The notes below the pieces were generated by a model. The model was not told the DNA's origin. It did no database searches and saw nothing but the letters and a program-made list of their open reading frames with translations. A program made the position numbers and the translations under genes. DNA of 64,000 nucleotides from JAKQHY01 sp034429475 (lineage in GTDB: Bacteria > Chloroflexota > Anaerolineae > B4-G1 > SLSP01). Shown one piece after another: positions 39,563-47,513 of this stretch (within the stretch, counting starts at the first letter, position 1; each line of letters begins with the position of its first letter). The stretch covers positions 19,204 to 83,203 of the forward strand of contig DAOUGD010000296.1 of assembly GCA_034429475.1 (NCBI GenBank), in the 5' to 3' direction.

Positions 39563-42500
39563 ATGTCAAACTTTCTGTCCCAAATCCCTGATTTTTCCGT
39601 CACACCCCTGCCCGACGCCGAATGGGAGCGCATCCTCAAGCAGGGCGTGGCCGGCCGGCATTGGGCCGACCTGTGGCGGCTGGCGCGCATCGCGCCGCTG
39701 GTGTGGGGCGCGCGCTTATGCCGCGCCCTGCGCCCGCGAGACTGGCGTCCCCCCACCGGGCAGGAGGCTTACGCCCGCCTCGTCGCTCTGGCTGCCGCCC
39801 TGCCCGACCCGGCGGACGTTCCCTTCGTCCGCAAACTGCCGCGCGGCGTCCCGGCCAACATCACCACCGAGCTCCAGATCAGCCCGGATGGGACGCTGCT
39901 GGCTGTCAACGGCAACGGCCCGATTCTCATCTTTCGTATGCCAGACGGGAGCCTGGTGCGCACTCTCCGCGCCGAGCGTTTCATCCACAACTGCGCCTTC
40001 AGCCCCGACGGGCGCACCCTGGCGACCCAATCTTGGGACGAGTACCCGCGCCTGTGGGATTTGACCGACCCGGAGCGCCCCTCGCGCCTGCTCCGGCCCG
40101 GCGACTTTGACGCCGCCTTCGAGGCCATCTACTTCACGCCGGATGGCGCGCAGTTGGTGGTGTTGTGCGGCGACTCTATTGACTTGTGGACGGTAGCCTC
40201 TGGCGCACTCAAGCCCCTCAATGGTCACACCATGCGGGTCAAACACGCGATCATCACCGCCGACAGCCGGCGCCTGTACACCGGCAGCGCGGATAAAACC
40301 GTGCGCGTCTGGGCGCTGCCAGAAGGGGAGTTGCTGCACACCTGGAAACAAGGCGACAGCGTCGAATGTATGGCCCTCAGCCCCGATGAGACGCGCCTGG
40401 CCATCGGCGAGGATCGCCATACGTGCGCGGTCAAAGTGCGAGATACGGCCACCGGCGCGGAAAAACTCTTCGGCAGTCACGGCAACGCGATCACCAGCGT
40501 TGCCTTCAGCCCGGATGGGACGCTGCTCGCCAGCGGCGGGCGGCAAAACGTGGGCGTGTGGCGCGTGGCGGATGGCAAGCTGCTCCACGATCTGCGCGGT
40601 CACGAAAATTTCGTGGGATGTGTCACCTTCAGCGCGGATGGGCGTTACATCCTCAGCGGCGGCTACGATCAAACGATCCACATCTGGCGCGCGGCGGATG
40701 GCGCGCTCGTGCAGGTCTGGCGCGGCCCCACCAGCTACACCGATCCGATTGTTCCCCTGCCCGATGGCCGGTGGGTGGCCTCGTGCGGCTGGAAGGAGGA
40801 ACACGTCTGGCTGTGGCGCTGGCTCCCCCATCCCGACGCCGTCACCCCGCTGGAACACCTCGGCGATGCTTATTGGGAGTGGGTGAGTGACAGCGTCCTC
40901 CGCGACGACCTCAGTGACGGCGAGCGTGACTGGCTCGCCTTTGCCCACGCCCTCGGCGCGGTGCGTCTGCCGATGACGGCGCTCCACGCCGACCTCGACG
41001 CGCTCTCCGGCCGGCTCACGCTCCCGCCGGGCGAAAGCCTGCTGCCGCATCTGAACGAGGACGCCGTTTTCGCCGCCCTTCACGCCGGAGATTGGGAACT
41101 GCTGGCGCAGCAGGCGGACAAGCTCGGGGCGGCGCTGCCCCTGCGCCAACGCGCGGCGGCGGTGGGCGAGTTGGAGAAGCTGGCCGAGCGGAGTTACGCC
41201 CCTGACCATGAGGCTTCCGCGGAGTCCATCCGCCAACTGGCGCGCACGATCCTGCGCGTCTGGGCCGACCACAAGCAGGACTACGCCTCGACCGCGCGCC
41301 ACGCACTGGGGCGGCTGTTCATCGCCCACGGCGCGGCCCTCACCGGCCCGGTGCAGAGCAGCCTCTTCGCCTATCTCCAGGCGGAACAGGACAAGGTCCT
41401 CTACCATTTTCTCAATCAAGACTGGTCGCGGCTGGAAATCCAGCGAGACCCCGACCTCATCGCGCTCACCGTGAAACAGGCCCTGGGTCAGGGCGGCGAC
41501 CTGGCGGCGCGGGTGCTGCGCAGCGCGGCCCAGGCCGATCGCGCCGTTGTGACCGTCGCTATGGCGCGCGCCACAGGGGACGCCGCCCGGTATCTGCCCC
41601 GCGACCCGGCGCAGCGCGCGTTGCACTACTTCCTGTTGGCGCAATGGGAGGACTACGAAGCGCTGGACGTGGATTGCAGTCTCCTGGGCGCGGCCTACCT
41701 GGCGGCTCCCGCCCCGCTCAAGCATCTCATTGCCGCGCACGCCCGGCGGCACGGGCGCATCGAGTGGGTGCGCGCCGTCGCGCATCTGTCTGAACTTAAG
41801 CGCGGGCTGGATGGCGACGAATTCTGGATCGCGCTGGCCGAGACGCTGGCGCAGGGACAGCACTGGCATCAACTCTGGGAGTTGACGCAGAAACTCCCTC
41901 TGCGCGCCGGCCTGCTGCTTCTCCAACGCCTGCCCGGGCGCGATTGGCGGCCCACCGGCGGCGACGCGCCCCGCTTCGCCGCCCTGTTGGAAACCGTCGC
42001 GCATTGTCCCGCCGAGCTGCCTGTCGCGCCGCCACGGGAATTTTTCGCCGGACACGACAGCGCGTTCGCCCTCAGCCCGGATGGGGAATGGTTGGCGTAC
42101 AACAGTGCGCGGGGTATTGAACTACGCCACTTGCCGACCGGGGAACAACGCCAGATGTATGATTTCGATAGTCGGACGGGATTCAGGACCCTGGCGTTCA
42201 GTCCCGATGGAAACTACGTGGCCGGCGCCAGCAAAGAACAGGTTTACTTCTGGCGCGTGGCCGACGGCAAGAAGTATTTCAACCATGCGCTGCGCGCCGA
42301 AGCGCGGCTGGTCTTCACGCCGGATGGGCGCTATGCAGTAGGTTGGGGCCGGGGGTGGGACCTCCCGCTGCTGTGTTGGGATATGGCAGAACGCACCTGC
42401 ACCGAGTTGGCGTCGCGTGACTTGAGCATCGGATATGTGCAGGTGCGGCCCCAGGGGGATTGGGTCGCCACGGGGCGTTTTTTGGGCGAGGGCAGCATCC

Positions 42501-43240
42501 GCCGCTGGCGCCTGCCGGACGGGGAGCCGCTGCCGCCGTTTGGCGCTGAGGACGACCCGGACTCGATTCGCGCGTTGCGCTTCAGTCCCGACGGCGCGCT
42601 GCTGCTCAGCGGGCACAAGAGCAACGCGCTCCGGGTATGGGATGCGGAGTCGGGGACCCTGTTGACCACGCTGCGCGCGCACGACCATCCGCCGACGCAG
42701 TTGGCCTTCAGCCCCGATGGGCAGACGTTGGCCTCCGCCGACCATTTCACCATGTACTTCTGGCGCGTCCCGGCTTTTGAGAAATATGCCACGCCGGTGG
42801 CCCTGAGTTCACAGCTCAGTTACGAGCCGCCGGTGGGATTGGCTTTCAGCCCGAACGGACGCATCGTCGCCCTGACTCGCAAGGATAACCGCTACATCGT
42901 TCTTTGCCATACGGCGCGTGGGACGGATCTGGGCCGGATGGATGCCGGCGAGTTCCGGTTTCGGGTGACGGACGTGGCCTTTACTTCCGACAGTACGACG
43001 TTGGTCTGTGCGACCGGCAGTTCTTATGTGCAGCTTTGGCCCCTGACCAGCGCGCTGCTGATGGATACCCGCCCCGACGAACTCAACGCCGCCGACGTCG
43101 CCTGGCTGGAAAGCCTGATGGCGCGCGCGCCGGAGCCGTGGGGTCAGGCGATGCTCGCTCTGCTGCGCTGGCAGCGGCAGCACGACATTGAATTGGAAGA
43201 CGCTCAGCCATTGTTTGGGGATTTTGATATTGAGTTGTAA
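39563..43240 (+). CDS. large double-module WD40 repeat protein
   Basis: A 1225-residue protein with an internal duplication. Each half starts with a helical segment ending in RDWRP (LWRLARIAPLVWGARLCRAL, residues about 36-60; LWELTQKLPLRAGLLLLQRL, about 775-800) followed by a WD40 propeller of about seven blades (about 100-420 and 840-1190, with FSPDGTLLASGG and LAFSPDGQTLAS phrases). Between them lies a helical region (about 430-760). There are no membrane or enzyme motifs. I chose ATG 39563 (after GAGGGG) over GTG 39548. It is probably a protein scaffold; partner unknown. Confidence 0.8.
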   Translation: MSNFLSQIPDFSVTPLPDAEWERILKQGVAGRHWADLWRLARIAPLVWGARLCRALRPRDWRPPTGQEAYARLVALAAALPDPADVPFVRKLPRGVPANITTELQISPDGTLLAVNGNGPILIFRMPDGSLVRTLRAERFIHNCAFSPDGRTLATQSWDEYPRLWDLTDPERPSRLLRPGDFDAAFEAIYFTPDGAQLVVLCGDSIDLWTVASGALKPLNGHTMRVKHAIITADSRRLYTGSADKTVRVWALPEGELLHTWKQGDSVECMALSPDETRLAIGEDRHTCAVKVRDTATGAEKLFGSHGNAITSVAFSPDGTLLASGGRQNVGVWRVADGKLLHDLRGHENFVGCVTFSADGRYILSGGYDQTIHIWRAADGALVQVWRGPTSYTDPIVPLPDGRWVASCGWKEEHVWLWRWLPHPDAVTPLEHLGDAYWEWVSDSVLRDDLSDGERDWLAFAHALGAVRLPMTALHADLDALSGRLTLPPGESLLPHLNEDAVFAALHAGDWELLAQQADKLGAALPLRQRAAAVGELEKLAERSYAPDHEASAESIRQLARTILRVWADHKQDYASTARHALGRLFIAHGAALTGPVQSSLFAYLQAEQDKVLYHFLNQDWSRLEIQRDPDLIALTVKQALGQGGDLAARVLRSAAQADRAVVTVAMARATGDAARYLPRDPAQRALHYFLLAQWEDYEALDVDCSLLGAAYLAAPAPLKHLIAAHARRHGRIEWVRAVAHLSELKRGLDGDEFWIALAETLAQGQHWHQLWELTQKLPLRAGLLLLQRLPGRDWRPTGGDAPRFAALLETVAHCPAELPVAPPREFFAGHDSAFALSPDGEWLAYNSARGIELRHLPTGEQRQMYDFDSRTGFRTLAFSPDGNYVAGASKEQVYFWRVADGKKYFNHALRAEARLVFTPDGRYAVGWGRGWDLPLLCWDMAERTCTELASRDLSIGYVQVRPQGDWVATGRFLGEGSIRRWRLPDGEPLPPFGAEDDPDSIRALRFSPDGALLLSGHKSNALRVWDAESGTLLTTLRAHDHPPTQLAFSPDGQTLASADHFTMYFWRVPAFEKYATPVALSSQLSYEPPVGLAFSPNGRIVALTRKDNRYIVLCHTARGTDLGRMDAGEFRFRVTDVAFTSDSTTLVCATGSSYVQLWPLTSALLMDTRPDELNAADVAWLESLMARAPEPWGQAMLALLRWQRQHDIELEDAQPLFGDFDIEL

Positions 43241-43272
43241 ACTGAAAGCTAACTACCTTTGGAGGATGAACG

Positions 43273-43740
43273 ATGACCACTATACTGTTTTCGCAGTGTT
43301 TAGCGCAGGTGCGCCAGATCGTGCAAGGCGGCGCGGATCGGGATGCGACTTTGCTGGCGGTGTGTGAAACCCTCAAACGAAACATCCCGCACTACGATTG
43401 GGTCGGCTTTTATTTGGTAGACCCGGCGCGGGAGCAGGAATTGGTGCTTGGCCCCTACGTCGGCGCGCCCACCGAGCACACCCGCATCGCGTTTGGGCAG
43501 GGCATCTGCGGGCAGGCTGCCGCCACGGAACTCACCTTCGTCATCCAGGACGTTGCCCAGGAGACCAACTACCTCTCGTGCAGTCCCGATGTGCAATCGG
43601 AGATCGTCGCGCCGATTTTCAAAGACGGCAAAGTGGTCGGCGAAATTGACATTGACTCGCACGCCCTCGCGCCGTTTACTCCGGCGGATCAACAATTCCT
43701 GGAAGACGTCGCCGCCCTCGTCGCACCGTTGCTGGGGTAG
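43273..43740 (+). CDS. GAF-domain protein, fRMsr-like
   Basis: A 155-residue single GAF domain with the sequence pattern of free methionine-(R)-sulfoxide reductase: YDWVGFYLVD, ELVLGPYVG, RIAFGQGICGQAAATEL, LSCSPDVQSEIVAPI and DIDSHALAPFTP. Two of the three redox cysteines of that enzyme are visible (GQGICG and LSCS). The third, normally about ten residues before the GxCG motif, is replaced here in PTEHTRI. Reductase activity is therefore plausible but not certain. Confidence 0.75.
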   Translation: MTTILFSQCLAQVRQIVQGGADRDATLLAVCETLKRNIPHYDWVGFYLVDPAREQELVLGPYVGAPTEHTRIAFGQGICGQAAATELTFVIQDVAQETNYLSCSPDVQSEIVAPIFKDGKVVGEIDIDSHALAPFTPADQQFLEDVAALVAPLLG

Positions 43741-43752
43741 GGGGCAGTTGGT

Positions 43753-43891
43753 CAGCAGATTGAGCAGATTGAGCAGATTTTTCTCTCAACGGATTGAACG
43801 GATTTAACGGAAATTTTCTCCGTTTAATCCGTTCAACCCGTTGAGCTTTTCGACTTTGGACTACGGACTACGGACTACGGACTACGGACTA
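43753..43891. repeat. three stacked intergenic repeats
   Basis: First, CAGCAGATTGAGCAGATTG-type tandem units (43753-43778), complementary to AATCTGCTCAATCTGCT at 1388-1412. Second, a tandem-unit hairpin CAACGGATTGAACGGATT/AATCCGTTCAACCCGTTG (43784-43845). Third, about five copies of GGACTAC (43858-43891). They fill most of the 226-bp gap before the superoxide reductase gene. Confidence 0.75.
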
Positions 43892-43966
43892 AATTTGCCT
43901 TTTCCGCCATCCCAGGCTAAACTATCCCCGTATTCCACATAACTTTTTAAACCTAAGGAGGCAACT

Positions 43967-44359
43967 ATGAAAATCGGTGAGGTCATTCAGTCCGCGGATT
44001 GGAAGAAGGAAAAGCACGCGCCGGTGATCGAAGCGCCGGCCGTCGTCAAAGCGGGCGAACCGTTCGTCGTTGAGCTAAGCATCGGTAAGGAGATCGCGCA
44101 TCCCAACACCACTGCCCATCACATTGCCTGGATGGAACTTTACTTTAAGCCGGCAGATGATAAATTCATCTACCAACTGGGGCGGTTTGATTTCTCGGCC
44201 CACGGCGCGTCGGCCAAGGGCGCGGATTCCGGCCCGGCGTGGACGTCCCCGTCGGCGCGGTGCGTCGTCACCGTCCAGGGGCCGGGCACCCTCGTGGCGA
44301 CGTCTTACTGCAACATCCACGGCCTGTGGGAAGGCAGCCAGGACGTCCAAATCGCATAA
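43967..44359 (+). CDS. superoxide reductase (neelaredoxin-type)
   Basis: A 130-residue protein that reduces superoxide to peroxide at a mononuclear iron. The ligands are His17 in EKHAPVIEAP (with the catalytic Glu-Lys before it), His45 in EIAHPNTTAHH, one of His51/His52, Cys115 in SYCNIHG and His118, which is the full His4-Cys set. There is no N-terminal rubredoxin-like domain, so it is the one-iron class II type. A good RBS (AAGGAGG) precedes the ATG. This is a cytoplasmic oxygen-defence enzyme typical of anaerobes and microaerobes. Confidence 0.92.
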   Translation: MKIGEVIQSADWKKEKHAPVIEAPAVVKAGEPFVVELSIGKEIAHPNTTAHHIAWMELYFKPADDKFIYQLGRFDFSAHGASAKGADSGPAWTSPSARCVVTVQGPGTLVATSYCNIHGLWEGSQDVQIA

Positions 44360-44381
44360 GTCAGCCGTGCATCTAAGAGGT

Positions 44382-44551
44382 CTATCCGAAAATTCGTTTT
44401 GGCCTGCGATTTGCGCCTAAAGGCGCGGTTTGAAGAGTATTTTTTTTCGTTGGCGGGCGCAGCCCGCCAACGAAAAAAAATACCTTCCTGAAAGCGGCTT
44501 TAGCCGCAGGGCCTGGCGTAGCGGTACAGCATCGCCATAATTTTCGGATAG
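44382..44551. mobile_element. MITE-like element with nested hairpins
   Basis: A 170-bp segment bounded by perfect 13-bp inverted repeats CTATCCGAAAATT (44382-44394) and AATTTTCGGATAG (44539-44551). Inside is a perfect 22-bp hairpin at 44437-44483 with loop GCA, plus smaller hairpins GCGCCTAAAGGCGC (44413-44426) and GCGGCTTTAGCCGC (44494-44507). No coding sequence is present. Terminal repeats and lack of genes fit a miniature inverted-repeat element. A target-site duplication is not clear. Confidence 0.65.
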
Positions 44552-44562
44552 GTTCTAAAACT

Positions 44563-44597
44563 ATCGGGGGGAGTACACACTCCCCCCGATGCTTTTA
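44563..44597 (+). terminator. intrinsic terminator
   Basis: ATCGGGGGGAGT (44563-44574) pairs with ACTCCCCCCGAT (44579-44590), loop ACAC, then GCTTTTATC. It lies between convergent genes and follows the MITE-like element. Confidence 0.75.
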
Positions 44598-44658
44598 TCT
44601 TCGATGCGTGAAACGCGCAGCCGTCACAGTGAGAGCCTGACGGTTCAATCTGCATATT

Positions 44659-45840
44659 TTAGTCCTCCGTCAGAATCTCCACCCGCCCCGTCAACCCCGG
44701 CAGCAAATTCAAATCGGTGGGAGCCAGGCGGATGTGGACGGCAAAGCGGGCATCCGTGGCATTCTGCGTCTCGGTCTGTGGGACGATAGCTTCGACCGTG
44801 CCTTCCAGCGGCGTCTCCGGGAAGGTGCGCAGGGTCACGGTGGCTTTCTGGCCGGGACGGAGGGTGGCGACGTGCTGCTCGCTGAGGTTCTGCGTGACGA
44901 AGCGCAGCCCGTCTTCAAGGCTGAGCAGCGTGACCACCGGCGCTCCGGCGGCCACCTGCGCTTGCGGCGCGACGCTGAGCGCCATCACCAGCGCGGGCCA
45001 CGGCGCGGTGAGTTTGGCGTGCGGCAAGGCGTCTTGCGCTTTCTTCAATTCGCGCTCCGCGTCTTCGATGGCGCGGTCATAGCTGGGGGCGACGCCGTCT
45101 TGCAGGGCCGCCAGCTTGCGCTCCGCCTGCGCCAGATCGGCTTCCCGCGAATCTCGATCCAGGCCGCGCACCCCTTGCGCGTTTAGCGCGTCGCGCAAGC
45201 GCATCTCCGCCAGCTCGCGCTCGCGGCGGGCGCTCAGCCAGGCGTTGTAGTTGTCCAGCTTGATGTCGTCCGGCGTCCATTCCCCGAACAGCGGCGTCTG
45301 GTACGTCTTCCAGGCGTCGTCCTCGGTCTTGCGCGCGCGCTCCAGGGCGGTGCGCGCTTCTTCGATGGTCGTGTTCGATCCCTGCAACACCGTGCTGGTG
45401 ATCGCGCGTTGCGCATTGATCACGGCCTGCTCGGCTTCCGCGACGTCGCGCTCCCACTGCACCTGCGCCTGCTCCCGGTCAGCTTTGGCGCGCGCCAGGG
45501 TCACTTCGGCGTTGGCCACGGCGCGCTGCAAGTCCGTGGTGTCCAGCTCGGCGATCACGTCCCCGGCGGCGACTTTGTCCCCGGCTTTCACGTTCAACAC
45601 CGTCATCTGCCCGCTCACGCCGCCGCCGAAGCCCAGCGCCAGATTCGGGTAGGGCGACGCCAATTCGCCATCGGCGACAACGGTGCGGCCTTCCGGGACG
45701 GGCGCTACGGGCGTCGCTTCCGCTGCACTGGCGTCGGTCTCGACCGTCTCAATGGCGCTGGCCGGCATTTCTACCGTTCGGTTACAAGCGGCCAACAGCA
45801 GCACCGCCACAATGATAAAACTCCAATGTTTTGCTTTCAT
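44659..45840 (-). CDS. HlyD/RND-type periplasmic adaptor lipoprotein
   Basis: A 393-residue membrane-fusion protein. The lipobox LLLAAC (Cys19) marks it as a lipoprotein. A first biotinyl-lipoyl-like half (VLNVKAGDKVAAGDVIAELD, about 82-100) is followed by a long coiled coil (about 100-275) and the second half with a beta-barrel (LTAPWPALVMALSVAPQAQV, VATLRPGQKATVTL). Such adaptors connect exporters or stabilise MacB-type permeases. An FtsX-type permease and a LolD-like ATPase follow upstream on the same strand. Confidence 0.85.
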   Translation of the reverse strand: MKAKHWSFIIVAVLLLAACNRTVEMPASAIETVETDASAAEATPVAPVPEGRTVVADGELASPYPNLALGFGGGVSGQMTVLNVKAGDKVAAGDVIAELDTTDLQRAVANAEVTLARAKADREQAQVQWERDVAEAEQAVINAQRAITSTVLQGSNTTIEEARTALERARKTEDDAWKTYQTPLFGEWTPDDIKLDNYNAWLSARRERELAEMRLRDALNAQGVRGLDRDSREADLAQAERKLAALQDGVAPSYDRAIEDAERELKKAQDALPHAKLTAPWPALVMALSVAPQAQVAAGAPVVTLLSLEDGLRFVTQNLSEQHVATLRPGQKATVTLRTFPETPLEGTVEAIVPQTETQNATDARFAVHIRLAPTDLNLLPGLTGRVEILTED

Positions 45841-45867
45841 TTTTCTTTCTCCACTTGTGTCATAAAA

Positions 45868-45924
45868 CGTGAAACGTGAAACGTGAGGCTTTTATTGTAA
45901 ATTCATCACGTTTCACGTTTCACG
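45868..45924. repeat. tandem-unit hairpin (CGTGAAA family)
   Basis: CGTGAAACGTGAAACGTGA (45868-45886) faces TCACGTTTCACGTTTCACG (45906-45924), a 19-bp perfect stem over an AT-rich loop. The same unit recurs at 51212-51260. It lies between the adaptor and transglutaminase genes and overlaps the latter's last codons. Confidence 0.8.
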
Positions 45925-46996
45925 CTTCACGTCTTTGGAATCGCTTTTCTATCAGGCGGATGGCAATTCCGCCAATAATCCACAAGGTTAAGGTATTGAA
46001 AAACCGTCCGTCCCACCCTTTCTGAACGGTGACGGATGGCGCGACCTGTACATCGGGCGACGATGCGCCCGCCGCAAACTTGTTCGGGGCCGTCATCCAC
46101 GTCAGAAGCTGGCCTTGAGACTCAGCCCAGGCGCGCATCTGCTCCGAAGTCGCGCTCTCCTGCGCGACTTCGGAGTAGGCCAGATGTTGGCCGTCGTTGC
46201 GTCCCCAGTAGAGGCGACGCAACGGCATCCGTGACGCCCAACTGGCATCGGCCATGCGCCATTGATCGTCCGTGTAGACTTCAACCCAGGCGTGCGCCCC
46301 GGCGGGATGTCCCCACTCGCGGGTCTGCGAGGTGAACGGAAGTATCAGCGGCATTGCCAGCCCGCTGATGGACTGCGCCGGAATCCCGTTTGCCCGGCAC
46401 AGCGCCACGGTGAGGTTGGCAAATTCGGCGCAGCCGCCGACGCGGGAACTCAAGGCGTCGAGCGCGGACGGTGCGACATTGATTCGCGCCCCGGTCGGCC
46501 ATGTAAGGTAGCCAGCCACGAAATCGTAGACAGCGTAAGCATCGCCCGGCGCAAATTCCGTGGCCTGCGCCATGATGTCCTTCGCGTTGGATTCGACGTC
46601 CGGCTGCGGCGCGCGCTGGAAGTCGGCCACGGGGCCATCCCACACGGCGCGCCCGACGGGCAGCGTCACGGCAAAGCGGACGATAGCTTCGGCCTCGCCT
46701 TGCACGTCGCCGGTGAGCTGCACCAGCGTCAGCGTGCCTGTTGTGGCCCGCGTGTGCGCGCCCTCCCACGTCACCAGCGCGTCGCCGACCGTCTGGTACG
46801 GGCCGGACGTGGGCAGCAACACGCCCAACGCGACGTGCGCGCCTGCGTCCGGCGCAGTGAAGCGATACCGCTCCGTGATGGTATAACGCGCCTGCGCCGG
46901 CAGCCAGAAATAGCCCGCCAGTGTCAAGGCTGCAAATAGCAGTCCAGAGCCAATCCCCAATAGCACTCTGTCAATCAATTTCAGTCTATTCTTCAT
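45920..46996 (-). CDS. transglutaminase-like membrane protein
   Basis: A 358-residue protein with an N-terminal membrane segment (about residues 10-30, LLGIGSGLLFAALTLAGYF) and a transglutaminase-like domain. The Cys nucleophile is in SSRVGGCAEFANL, the His in GAHAWVEVY and the Asp in MADASW, so the papain-like triad is complete. A C-terminal membrane segment is at about 330-350. I chose ATG 46996 (MKNRLKLID) because the longer frame runs into the previous gene; the overlap with that gene is 11 bases. Confidence 0.8.
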   Translation of the reverse strand: MKNRLKLIDRVLLGIGSGLLFAALTLAGYFWLPAQARYTITERYRFTAPDAGAHVALGVLLPTSGPYQTVGDALVTWEGAHTRATTGTLTLVQLTGDVQGEAEAIVRFAVTLPVGRAVWDGPVADFQRAPQPDVESNAKDIMAQATEFAPGDAYAVYDFVAGYLTWPTGARINVAPSALDALSSRVGGCAEFANLTVALCRANGIPAQSISGLAMPLILPFTSQTREWGHPAGAHAWVEVYTDDQWRMADASWASRMPLRRLYWGRNDGQHLAYSEVAQESATSEQMRAWAESQGQLLTWMTAPNKFAAGASSPDVQVAPSVTVQKGWDGRFFNTLTLWIIGGIAIRLIEKRFQRREA

Positions 46997-47486
46997 AGAT
47001 TTTGAAAACCTCAGCCGGAACCGCATTTGGACATAGATGTTCCCAGTACTCAAGAATCTCTTTATGCTTTTCCTCTACTTTTTCAGCGGCATCTACTTCT
47101 TCATCTATATCACAGGCACAGTAGACAAGAGCCAGAGCATTATGTAAGCCCCAATGAGTTTTGATTTGCTCCATATAGCCCAGAACGACGGACGGTGGCA
47201 AATACGTTTTGTCAATGAAGGTTCGGCCAGCTTCAAGCACGATAGAGTTAAGAGGATGTGAGTAATGGGCCATCCAGAATTCCAGCATCTTATAGCATAG
47301 AGTAGTGGGGACGCTTGATGGTGCTCGGCAGATTTCATGAAGCACCATAAATGCTGCATTATCAGAAAGCGCAGCCCCTTGCAGAACTAGCGACTTCCAG
47401 GCTGCTTCATCTTCATACGGAAAATTGCAATCTATGCCATAGATAAATGCGATTTCTTCTGCTGAAATTTTACGACATTCTGACAT
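46986..47486 (-). CDS. hypothetical protein in the exporter cluster
   Basis: A 166-residue acidic helical protein (SAEEIAFIYGIDCNFPYEDE, KTHWGLHNALALVYCACDID), not recognised. It has HEAT-like character, and its AT-rich codon use differs sharply from the GC-rich genes on both sides, so it was probably inserted later. It is oriented with the operon and overlaps the transglutaminase gene. Confidence 0.6.
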   Translation of the reverse strand: MSECRKISAEEIAFIYGIDCNFPYEDEAAWKSLVLQGAALSDNAAFMVLHEICRAPSSVPTTLCYKMLEFWMAHYSHPLNSIVLEAGRTFIDKTYLPPSVVLGYMEQIKTHWGLHNALALVYCACDIDEEVDAAEKVEEKHKEILEYWEHLCPNAVPAEVFKIYEE

Positions 47487-47513
47487 GGTTGATTTACCTG
47501 AAAGTCCAAAATC

